64,000 nt of DNA from Panagrolaimus kolymaensis. Taxonomy: Eukaryota > Nematoda > Chromadorea > Rhabditida > Panagrolaimidae. Both the position numbers and the translations under genes were made by a program. How positions within the stretch are numbered: the first letter of the stretch is position 1; every line of letters begins with the position of its first letter. This document shows positions 35,845 through 45,356 of this stretch, one piece after another. The DNA is taken from NCBI GenBank assembly GCA_028622995.1, contig JAJQJQ010000012.1, positions 1,550,001-1,614,000 on the forward strand. The letters run 5' to 3'. Under the pieces are notes generated by a model. The model did not search any database and had not been told where the DNA came from. It saw nothing but the letters and a program-made list of their open reading frames with translations.

Positions 35845-36993
35845 ATGTCGTTCTCAAACCATTTCGTTTTTATGCTCCTTTTAGCATCAACTTCTGCTAT
35901 ACCATGGCCATGGATATCATCAGAACCTCTTGGATATGGTCATCATTACAATTCTGCTGCTGTTCGCAATAATTCAAACTCTCATGGCTATAATTCAACC
36001 GCTGATGCTTTTGTCAAGAATGCTGAAGATGTTGGTGCATATGCTGGTGGTAGTTTTGCTCGTGGTGCAGAATCAGTTGCTCATGGTGCTAAAGTTGCAG
36101 CAAATGAAACAATCGAAAAGAGTGCTGAAGCTGGTCAACTTGCTAAAGATGCCGCTGTTGGTGCCAAAGATCTTGCTGTAGATGCCGCTAATGGAACAAA
36201 GAACGCTGTTGTTGGTGCTGCAGAATCAATTGCTCATGGTGCTAAAGTTGCAGCAAATAAAACAATCGAAAAGGGTGCTGAAGCTGGTGTACTTGCTAAA
36301 GATGCCGCTGTTGGTGCCAAAGATCTTGCTGTTGATGCCGCCAATGGAACTAAGAACGCTGCTGTCTACGTTGCAAATGGTACAAAGAACGTTGCTGTTG
36401 GTGCTGGTGAAGCAATTGTCGATGGAGCAAAAACTGCTGCAAATGAAACCGTAAAATTGGGTGCTAAAGCTGTTGAAGCCGTCAAGAACGCTGGTTCTTT
36501 CATCGCTGAAAAAGCCAAGGATGCCAAAGAAGCTGTAGAAGAAAAGGTTGAAGACGTGAAAGAAACTGTCAATGAAAAGGCTCATGAAGGTGCACAAAAG
36601 GCTAAAGAAGTAAGTTTATTTTTATAGAAAATTATTTAACGCTCATTGGGTTTTTAGGTTGAACACGACATCTCTGAAAAAACCGAAGTAGCTAAAGATA
36701 TCGTCATTGGTAAAGCTCATGATGCATCTGAAACAATCAAAGAAGGTGCTTCTGAGGTTGCCGAAGGTGCTAAAGAACTCAAAGATGATGCAGCTGATAA
36801 AATCGAAGATGCTAAAGAAACAATCAAAGACAAAGCTGAAGATGCCAAAAATGCAGCCGATGAAAAAGCTCAAGAAGGTAAAGAAGCCGCTCATGCTCAT
36901 CGTGATCAAGTCATCAAGAAATACCAAGATGCCAAAGCAAAGTTCGATGAAAAAGCTGCAGAAGGTGCTGAAAACGCTGATTCAAAGAAGTGA
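35845..36993 (+). CDS. Secreted LEA-like Ala/Lys/Glu-rich repeat protein
   Basis: Two exons (35845-36609, 36658-36993) give 366 residues. An N-terminal signal peptide (FVFMLLLASTSAIPW) leads to a short aromatic segment and then about 320 residues of hydrophilic, helix-prone repeats rich in Ala, Lys, Glu, Asp and Gly. These resemble group 3 LEA 11-mers (AKDAAVGAKDLAVDAANGTK; KDKAEDAKNAADEKAQEGKE). Group 3 LEA proteins protect against drying and freezing. A 51-residue unit is duplicated: DNA at about 36064-36200 matches 36217-36353 at an offset of 153 bp. Sequons are frequent in the N-terminal part (NNS, NST, NET, NGT, NKT), fitting a secretory-route product that may be N-glycosylated. The C-terminal half has no sequons and becomes strongly charged. 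It could also be an extracellular coiled or apolipoprotein-like helical protein. Confidence 0.85.
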
Positions 36994-37454
36994 AGATGAT
37001 TTTAATAATGAATTTTTTAATATATTTTTCTTTTATTGTCCTTTATTGTATATAATTTTTTGATTATAAAGCAACTAATTTTTCATTTTGTTTGTTATTT
37101 GGTTGAGCTTTTGTGTGAGGTGCTTTTAATGCACACGCATTATTTGGGTTCGTTGCTTTCATAGTGATGAATGGATAACATTTTTTTAAAGTTATGCAAA
37201 AGTGCAAATAACAACCAAAAATTAATTGGCTTGAAACTGGCTTCAAGCCAATAAATGCAAGATAACTAATCAAAAAGAGAACATAATAATTTGATTTATT
37301 GCCTTGTACATACACATACATATAGTGTCTCCAATGTCAATGTTTGAAAGTACTTTGTGTTATGTTATCTATCTAAAAAACGCTTGCAAAGATGGGTATA
37401 AAACTAATAAAAAATGACAGGTGTTTAACAAAAGACAAAAAAAACTTCTAAAAA
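36994..37454. promoter_or_regulatory. LEA-like 3' end and cytochrome P450 promoter region
   Basis: Contains an 11-bp perfect inverted repeat at 37225-37252 and a TATAAA at 37397-37402, about 55 bp before the P450 start codon. The minus frame at 37064-37321 has no domain and is not called. Confidence 0.5.
37225..37252. promoter_or_regulatory. Perfect 11-bp inverted repeat upstream of P450
   Basis: ATTGGCTTGAA (37225-37235) pairs exactly with TTCAAGCCAAT (37242-37252) across the 6-base loop ACTGGC. It lies about 145 bp upstream of the TATA box. Such a palindrome could bind a dimeric transcription factor (a nuclear receptor is one guess) or form a terminator hairpin for the upstream gene. Confidence 0.55.
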
Positions 37455-39090
37455 ATGTTTGCTCTCATTTTTCTTTCACTGATTTTTGTTTTCCTCTTTC
37501 ATCAACTTTATTGGCGCCGTCGTAATCTTCCTCCAGGACCCATGCCATATCCATTGATAGGAAATATCCCAATTATGGATATGAATAATATCGATAATCA
37601 ACTTTTGAAAATGAAAAATAAATATGGACCTGTTATGACTTTATGGCTTCCAGATCCTAACATAATTGTTTCTGAAACTGAAGTAATAATCATTTGATTT
37701 TGTTGTAGATTTTTCTATGAACCCTATTTTAGCAATTAAAATCAGTATTTCTAAAAGATGGTGATAAAACTTTTGGTCGACCGGAGTTTCTCGTTAATGA
37801 GCGAATATTTGGGGGAAATTTTGGCTTTACTTTTTCATCCGATTCATTTTGGAAAACTCAGCGACGCTTCGCTATGCATGTTCTTAAAGATTTTGGAGTT
37901 GGTAAACCGGTTTTAGAAGACGCAATTATAAATCAAGCCAGTGATGCTTGCGCTTATTTTAAAAAACTTAATGGAAATCCAGCTGATGTTAGTGAAGCTT
38001 TATATGTAAGTTGCAATCATAAAGCGACTAATGTTCCCAATAATTCCCATATTTTTCAGACTTGCGCTGGAAATATTATTTATCAACTTTGTTTTGGAAC
38101 AACTATGAGTTTTGATAATATTGTTGAATTTAGAAACAAAATTATTGATGGTTCAGAAGTTTTTAATCATCCTTATACGTTTTTCATGGAAATTTGGAGA
38201 CCTTTAAAATATTTGGACTTTATGTTTGGTTCTTCCTACAGAAAACTCTACGAAAAAGTTGGGGATGGAGTTAAAATATTCCAGAAACAACTCAAAGAAC
38301 ATCGTGAAACAATTCATTTTGATAGTGAACCTCGCGATTACGTTGATGCTTTTTTAATTGAACAACGAAAGCATAATCCCAACAACATGGACCCAACTAG
38401 TGAATGGAGTGATCTCCAAATAGTTGCATCAGTTTATGATATGTTCGGTGCTGGATTAGAAACAATAAGTAACACAATTCAAATGTTTATTTTTTACATG
38501 ATTCGAGATCTCGAAATTCAAAAGAAAGTTCATGAGGAAATTGATCGAGTTCTTGGAAAAGATGTAATAATAAAAATGTCGGATCAACCAAAGCTCCCAT
38601 ATTTGAATGCTTGTATTCAAGAAGTACAAAGACTTACGGTATTTGTGGCATTTAATACTCAACGTCGTACAGCGGATGATCTCACCATTGATGGTTATGT
38701 AATTCCCAAAGGAACAACAATAATTCCTCAATTTTTTACCGTTCATATTGATGAAAATGTATTTCCTGGTAAGCAACAATGAAATCAACGACAAAAAAAA
38801 CTAAATAAACAAAGATTTTCTTAGAGCCACAAAAATTCGATCCAACTCGACATCTTGATAAACAAAATAATTTTAAAAAAGATGATCGCATTCTTCCATT
38901 TTCCATTGGAAAACGTACATGCCTTGGTGAAAGTCTTGGAAGAATGGAAGTATTTCTTTTTATATCAACTTTTTTTCAACATTTTGAATTCCATCCTGAA
39001 GATCCTAATAACCTTCCTCCCTATGAATTTGATTATAGCTTTGTAAAAGCTATCAAACCTTTTAAAGTTCGTGTAATTGAACGTGTTTAA
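37455..39090 (+). CDS. Cytochrome P450, CYP2-clan-like microsomal monooxygenase
   Basis: Four exons (37455-37682, 37733-38005, 38060-38768, 38825-39090) give 491 residues, normal for the family. The N-terminal membrane anchor (residues 1-20) is followed by basic residues and the proline hinge LPPGPMPYPLIGN, placing it in the ER membrane facing the cytosol. The I-helix reads FGAGLETIS (the usual second Thr is Ile), the K-helix ExxR is EVQR, and the heme-binding loop is FSIGKRTCLGE with ligand Cys436. These features fit the nematode CYP2-clan enzymes that oxidise sterols, fatty acids or xenobiotics with NADPH-P450 reductase. Substrate cannot be inferred. A TATAAA at 37397-37402 and a palindrome at 37225-37252 lie upstream. 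Confidence 0.93.
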
Positions 39091-39583
39091 AATTTATTAA
39101 TAAAATGTTTGTGGGTTTATTTAATAATAAAGCAATTTTTGTTTTGTAAAATATTGGTTTCACATTCTTTCTTACATGAAAGCAAATTTTTTCTTCGTTG
39201 CTTGTTTTTTTACCTAATCAAGGGAGAAAACGTTGATTCCCTCGCTCTCGCTCTCTCTTTCTTTCTTTTGCCTTCAAAAACGAGAGAACAAAAACATTTT
39301 TTTTTCATGTGTCTCTTTGATCAATCGAAACAAATCATTTATTTCAAGCTTTGATTTTAAAAAAATTTAGCTGTGTTTGAATATTTTCGTAATTGCTTGA
39401 TACTGTCGCTTGCTTGATACTATCGCTTGATACTATCGCTTGATTTAACGTGTTTGCGAGTATTTGTTTAGAAACTTTGCGATTATTTCTTATTCTTTAC
39501 TTTATTTTTTTAGGTAGCGATCCTTTGGAACTTTTTCTTTATCAATCATTCAATTTTCTGATATAATTTCTACAGCTTCTACG
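39091..39583. promoter_or_regulatory. Intergenic region with short direct repeats
   Basis: A P450 3' end with AATAAA near 39100 is followed by a CT-rich tract (39240-39270). Next is a run of imperfect copies of CGCTTGATACTAT at about 39391-39445 (see the repeat entry). An acceptor-like TTTTTTTAG at 39505-39513 is followed by GTAGCG. Confidence 0.5.
39391..39445. repeat. Short tandem repeat, unit CGCTTGATACTAT
   Basis: GCTTGATACTGT, CGCTTGCTTGATACTAT, CGCTTGATACTAT and CGCTTGATTTA follow one another, giving about four imperfect copies with a 13-bp core unit. They sit about 140 bp upstream of the next start codon, in the likely promoter. Confidence 0.75.
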
Positions 39584-40320
39584 ATGAAACGTCATACTTC
39601 CGCTAAAGAAACTTTCGACTTCTCTTCGCTTCCATATATCTGTCAAAAACGATTCGCCGAAATATGTGATGCAAGAACTTTGATAACTTTTGCTGACATC
39701 AATTCAACTACAAGAAATCTCTCAAAGCGCTGTCATTATATCAAAGAAGCTATGATTTTTGATGATAAAAGTGATTGTTATGTTAAATGTTATTGTTCGT
39801 CAAAAGAATGCTGTAATAGAGGCACCAATCTTACTCATTTCAATGGTAAACTCGAAGTTCTGGATGTGGTCAAAATTAGCTACCATAAAGAGAAAAAAGA
39901 AGCTGATCTTCATTATTTTCAACAACTTCCTATCAGTCTCAACTCAAATGAAAAAATCTCAATATTGGTTCATTCCATTAGATTTAGTGTTTTCAAAACT
40001 TTGGTCAATCCTCGTTTAAAAACCTTTCAATTTCAAGGTGGTATGATATTTGATTGCTCTTTAATAGAATTTATTCAATATATTAAACTTTTATCAAGAC
40101 GTGTTCAACAGTACAAGTAAGTTGTTTTGTCTGATTGTGAGTTATTTAATCCATTTTACCGTTTTTTTTTAGGTTGGAAATTTATGGAGCTGAAGTATTT
40201 TTCCATGTTAAGGATATCGCTTTACTTCTTTCATCTCTTCGACGTCGTAAAGTTATTGGTGCTTTCTCTGCTACTAAAAATAGAGTTGAGATTATAAATA
40301 ACTTCACATTCTTCGTGTAA
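39584..40320 (+). CDS. Small F-box-like protein of unknown role
   Basis: Two exons (39584-40116, 40173-40320) join through a split Lys codon to give 226 residues. The opening FDFSSLPYICQKRFAEICDARTLITFADINSTTRNLS has the spacing of nematode F-box starts (SLP, then a helix, then a second helix with small/polar residues). A cysteine cluster (CYVKCYCSSKECC) follows at about residues 65-78. The rest resembles the leucine-rich or beta-strand tails of worm F-box proteins but lacks a clear domain. If it is an F-box protein it would bring substrates to an SCF ubiquitin ligase; this is tentative. Confidence 0.75.
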
Positions 40321-40920
40321 ATTGTTGTAATATGTATTATCTTTGTTGCATCATTTTCTTTGTAATAATTTTTGTAGCCTCCTTTGTATTTTGAAATCCT
40401 TTGTATTGTTTATTTTCATGTTTGATTTATGATTTATCTTTCATGTCATGTTATAAAATAAAGTGTATTATTAACAAAACAAAAAATTGCTTTAAATTTG
40501 ATTTTCATCCATGAATCATTCATTGGTTAAGGAATCTTTACATATGTGCAGGAGTTTATGGTATGTTTCATGCTTGCTTGATCGTGATTCAATTAAAAGG
40601 TGTATGTCTAAAATCTTTCGGTGTTTTTACTGATTCAAAATGGTCTGGTTCGTGGTAACGCAAATTTTTAATATTTTCTTTTATCCTTACACAACTTTCC
40701 CATGAATAGTTCCTGACAGACACACATGCAATGAAAATTGAGGAGAATGATTTATTGTAAATTTGCATGAACAAATTATCATTAAAAACATTTCATTGAA
40801 GGCAGTTTTTGTTGCTTTCATTTCATTTCGTCTGCAACACCGTGGTCGTGTCAAAAAACAACTCTCAAACATTTCCATCTTCTTATTTTCTGTGTGCTCC
40901 AATCTTCATCATCCACATAT
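40321..40920. other. 3' UTR and promoter spacer
   Basis: AATAAA near 40457 probably ends the F-box-like gene. The remaining ~450 bp shows no exon. Minus-strand frames 40589-40774 and 40687-40902 lack domain content. Confidence 0.5.
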
Positions 40921-42455
40921 ATGGAAAAACAAATTGCAAATGAGCCGTTCTATCATGGTTTACTACCTCGAGAAGATATGAAGTCAATGTTAAAGAAGAA
41001 TGGGGACTTTTTACTTCGTATGAGTGAACCACATGCTGCTGGTGATCGTGCTATTATTCTCTCGATGATGGTACATGAAGAAGAGCAAAAAGTAAGTTCT
41101 TTTTTGTTGCAGTTTAAATCAGCATTCGATAGCTCTGAAATAACTAACTACCTTACTGTTTACCTTAAATTTATTTTTCAGATGAAGCATTTCATTATTC
41201 ACAAAACTGGTGATAAATTTCATATTGATAAAACTACCTTCTCATCCATCCCAGAATTGATTACTCATCATACAACTACAAAGGAACCTGTCTCGCTTAA
41301 AGATCCTGAAACCATTTTACGCAATCCTGTTGGTCGTCAAAGTTGGGAACTAACTCATGATGATATTGAACCATTAAAGAAATTGGGTGAAGGCGCATAT
41401 GGTGAAGTTCACAGTGGTAAACTCCGATTGAAAACTGGCGTCAAAGTTAATGTTGCTATTAAAATGGCAAAATTGGAATCATTAACTAAAGAACAAATCA
41501 AAGAAGTTATGTCAGAAGCTAGACTCATGAGAAGTTTTGACCATCCAAGTAAGTTTAGAACTTTGACATTTTTCACTCTTTCTTTTTGCTTATTTGTGTT
41601 TGTTTTAGATGTTGTCAAGTTTTATGGTGTTGCTGCTGGAATAGAACCCTTAATGGTATTGATGGAATTGGTTGATTGTGGTGCTCTTAATTCATACCTC
41701 AAAAAGAACTCTTCAATTGGATCGGATAAAAAAGTGGAGATGTGTACACAATCATCATGGGGCGTTGAATATTTACATGGTCAAGTAAGCTTCATTTTTC
41801 TTTATCATATACTTTATATAAACCTAAATTCTTTTTAGAAAATCTTACACCGAGATATCGCTGCTCGAAATTGTCTTTATGGTGATGGAAAAGTACGTTT
41901 TCAATTATCAATAAAAAAATAACTTTTGCATTCTTTATTTAGGTCAAAATAAGTGATTTTGGTCTCTCTCGCAAAGGATTAATATATCAAATGGAACTCA
42001 AAGGTCGTGTACCTATTCGATGGTTAGCTCCTGAAATTCTTCGAACCGGCGTGTATTCACAGAAAACAGATGTATGGGCATTTGGAATATTATGTTGGGA
42101 AATTTTTGCTGCCGCTGATCCATATCCTGGTTTGACTATTGCTGAAGTCAATGTTCAAGTAAAACAAGGATATCGTATGAACTTTCCTGATAGCGCACCA
42201 TCTGAATTGATAGAATGTGTAACGAAATCTTGTTGGGCTGAAAATCCAAATGATCGTGGATCTATGGTTGATATCTCACATATTCTTGAACGTATGACTG
42301 GTCTTCATCGTCCTAAAGTAACTGCTCAACCATCATTATATCAATCAACTATTGTTAGAGATTCCAAGAAAGAAAACGAAAAGGAGAAAGAAAAAGAGAA
42401 GAAAAAGAATAAGAAAGCGAAGGATACAAATTCAAAAATTCAAAAGCTTGACTAA
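40921..42455 (+). CDS. SH2-domain non-receptor tyrosine kinase, Fer/Fps-like
   Basis: Five exons (40921-41091, 41182-41548, 41609-41784, 41839-41892, 41943-42455) give 426 residues. An N-terminal SH2 domain (about 8-95) starts FYHGLLPRED and has FLLRMSE, whose Arg binds phosphotyrosine. The kinase domain follows: Gly loop GEGAYGEV (from residue 126), Lys151 in VAIK, catalytic HRDIAARN (242-249), DFG (261-263), Tyr271 in the activation loop, and PIRWLAPEIL. All catalytic residues are present, so it should be active. The short SH2-kinase layout without an F-BAR domain matches the expanded nematode Fer-type group, many of which are sperm-expressed. The C-terminus is a Lys/Glu run (KENEKEKEKEKKKNKKAK). 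An in-frame ATG at 40894 would add nine residues. Confidence 0.93.
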
Positions 42456-42809
42456 ACTTTCTATTTTAACTTTGTAAAAATAAAGATATCATTTAATATT
42501 TTCTGTGTGCTTTCTTCTTTTTTACAAATGATTGAGATTCGTTATATAGGATGAGAATCAAGACAAAGCCCTGTCAAACCTAAAATATTTTAAAAAATAA
42601 CACTCTTCCTTGAAAAAAATAACTGTACTCTTTTAAAAAACGAAATAAACTTGGCCATATTTATCAATGTCCAAAAAGGGCGGGATAAATTTTGAACTTC
42701 TTTCAAAGAAAACTCTCGCAAACTTTTTTTTGTTCATTTTTAGTTGCTTTCACCAAACCAAATTATTTGTTCTATTTTATTCTTCAAACCATTGATCTCA
42801 AATATAAAA
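42456..42809. other. Short intergenic region
   Basis: AATAAA at about 42479 ends the kinase gene. A T-rich acceptor-like site (ATTTTTAG near 42743) lies about 70 bp before the ankyrin gene start and may be a trans-splice site. Confidence 0.45.
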
Positions 42810-43911
42810 ATGTCTGGAGAAATCAATAATTCTGCTGAATTTTTTGAAAGATTAGATGTTTCATTGGCACAAAACTTTGATCCAGAAGATTTTCCACTTG
42901 AAGTTTTAGCTACTATGGATGTTCATCAACTTCAAGAGGTAACGTTTTTTTTATTATAATTTCCTTTTTTTACTGTTTAAAATTTTAGAATTTTAACCTC
43001 GATAAAGAAAAAGGCAAGAAAGTTTATGATGCACTTGAAAATGTTCGACGATCCATTAAACCACAAAAGGTAAGTTTTTCTTCTTTGCTTTTATTTTTCA
43101 ATGTCAATGCTTATCATTTTTAGAAAGGCTTTGTAAAAGCATTCCAAGATATCTTTTCCAAATCGGCAACAAGACAACCTTCATTCATTGAGGATTTCGA
43201 AGATCTTTCGGATGTTATATGGCAAGAAGGTGATGAATGGCAAATGGATCCATGCTCTGCTGCAAATGCTGGCTCAATAAAATTTTTTGAAGTTAGCTTT
43301 ATTCATTCATTCGTTTCTTTATTTTAAAATGTGATTTTTAGGCTGATTTTGATTTAAATCCTTCAAAATATTCAACGTATTCAAATGTCAAAGATTGGAC
43401 TCCATTAATGTATTCATCAGCTCTGGGGCGAGAAGCCATCGTAGAAAAGATTCTTCAAGAACCTCAAAATCTTTGTTTTCAAAATGATGAAAAACAAACA
43501 GCTTTGATCCTTGCTGCTTCTTTTGGTCATCTTCCTATCATCGAATTGCTTAGAAATCATGCGGAAAACCTTGCTGTCTCATCAAAATGTTTTCGAAAGC
43601 TTATTGGACTTGATTTGAGTGATAAACATGGAAATACATCTCTTCATTATGCTGTTTATTATGCTCAATATGAAGTTGTGGATGCTTTACTCAAAATTGG
43701 TGCAGATCCAAATATTCGAAATAAAGAAGGCATAACTCCAACTGAACTGGCACAAGAAAATGATGTACAAAAAGTGTGTTTATCTTCTTTAACGAATGCT
43801 GGTGGAAAACTAGCTTCAAATAAACAATTTCAACCCAATTCATCTCAAACTTCATCCAATGCATCCATTTCATCTGGTTCTAAATCTCAACAACAATATG
43901 GAAACTTTTAA
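42810..43911 (+). CDS. Ankyrin-repeat protein with helical N-terminal domain
   Basis: Four exons (42810-42938, 42989-43069, 43124-43291, 43342-43911), all phase 0, give 315 residues. Residues 1-80 form an acidic helical region, possibly SAM- or death-like, which I cannot assign. From about residue 140 there are at least three ankyrin repeats: DWTPLMYSSALGREAIVEKI, QTALILAASFGHLPIIELL and HGNTSLHYAVYYAQYEVVDA, followed by LLKIGADPN. The C-terminal 40 residues are Ser/Gln/Asn-rich and disordered. The order of domains is reminiscent of ANKS3-type proteins, but that is a guess. It probably acts as a protein-binding adaptor. Confidence 0.88.
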
Positions 43912-44183
43912 CTTTTTGTTTTTCTTTGTTTTTTATTTATTACTTTGAATAGTTTTTCATTTTTGCTGTTAGTATGTTTTCTGTTACAAAAATAAAAAAA
44001 ATTTGCTTACAATATTTCCATTCTTTTGTTGAGTAAAAATTAGCATGAATCACTTTTTTTGATAAAAGGGAAACCGTGAAAAAAATTTATAATCAGTTTG
44101 AAACACATTTCTTGTTTTTCAACGGCGGTGATTAAACTTTGGGTTTGTGATAACCAAAAAGAAGGAAATCAACTGCTTCAATC

Positions 44184-45044
44184 ATGGCAACTTTGGTAAG
44201 AAGAGTTTCCAAACATATTTCATGCTTTCATATTTTCTTGTTTTTTAGATGCGCAAAGTCCGTGGTGGAACATCCACACATTATCCAGCTGAATTTGTTG
44301 AACTTCTTGAAGATCTCAAATTTGCTAAAACTTCAACTGAAGAAATCGTCGACAGCCTCATTGATATTGTTTCTGTATGTTTTATCATTTATTCTTTTCA
44401 ATCAACAATCTTCATTTTTTGTTTTTAGCAATACAATGGTAACAACAGCTTGAATCGATATGAAAAAATGGGAGAAGTTTTTTCTGCTTATGCATCAAAG
44501 TTAACCGATCAAGAAGCTATGGAAGCTATCGCCTCTGCCAAACCTGGATTTGAAGCCATTGGACGTATTTATCGCATCTTTTCAACTGAAGTTCAAGAGC
44601 AAGTCATCAGCAAATTTCAATTTTGGCTCAAAAATGAATACAAAGCTATGCATGAAGAAATCAAAAAGCTTGATAAAGCTCGAAATGAATATGACAATGC
44701 TTATGATAAAGTTCGACGTAAACCTGATGATGGCGAAGCTCAAACACGTAAAACTGATGCTGAAGCGGTTCATGAAGCTCAAGTTGCCGTTGTTAAAGAA
44801 ACTTTAGCTCAATTAGAAGATTATTTATGTAAGTAACTCTTTTACTTTGATGGATGTTATTGATTTTGGCGTTTTTTTTAGTATGATATGATGGCTGATA
44901 CCCTCAAAAATTTTGATGCTCTCCTTCTCAAAGTACTTGCTGATGAAAAATTTGAAATGGATGTATGTTTTTATTTTTTTTACTTTGCTTCAGTTTAACC
45001 CATATTCTTGTTTTTAGAAACTCACAAATGCTAACAAATTCTAA
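44184..45044 (+). CDS. BAR-like helical protein with apparent frameshift at a splice junction
   Basis: Exons 44184-44195 (only 12 bp, MATL), 44249-44374 and 44429-44828 encode an alpha-helical protein. Its Lys/Asp/Glu heptad segments (WLKNEYKAMHEEIKKLDKAR; DNAYDKVRRKPDDGEAQT) look like the middle of a BAR domain, which binds and bends membranes. The next exons, 44882-44962 and 45018-45044, continue well in one frame (YDMMADTLKNFDALLLKVLA to TNANKF-stop). The only GTAAGT donor, at 44829, leaves one base too many: canonical splicing gives TTA then TGA at 44884-44886 and a 180-residue product. Removing one base would give 214 residues. Either the true end is 180 with a coding-like 3' UTR, or there is an indel or sequence error. 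The amphipathic content makes BAR-like the best reading, but orthology is not established. Confidence 0.75.
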
Positions 45045-45356
45045 TATGAATCAACAACAATCATATACTTCAAGAATGATAAATTATTAAAATATTTTCT
45101 GTATGTATGTATGTGTATTCATTATCTTGATAATAAATTAAACTTTTGTAATATTTTTTTGTGTCTAAATTTTTTCATCTATTTGATTTTTTCGCCACTC
45201 ATAACAAAGTTGCAGGATCCCAGCACGAGTGATTGCTCCTAATTTTCCATCCGCTTTATTTTGAACACATTCAACTTTGCCTTTTTTTCATTTTCACTTT
45301 TCATTATTTTAACCGCTCACTAACTTCCATTTTGTCATCATTTTTGTTATAAAAAG
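45045..45356. promoter_or_regulatory. Intergenic region before RdRP
   Basis: About 310 bp with AATAAA near 45132. TATAAAAAG sits directly before the RdRP ATG. No exon was found here that would extend the short RdRP N-terminus. Confidence 0.5.
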
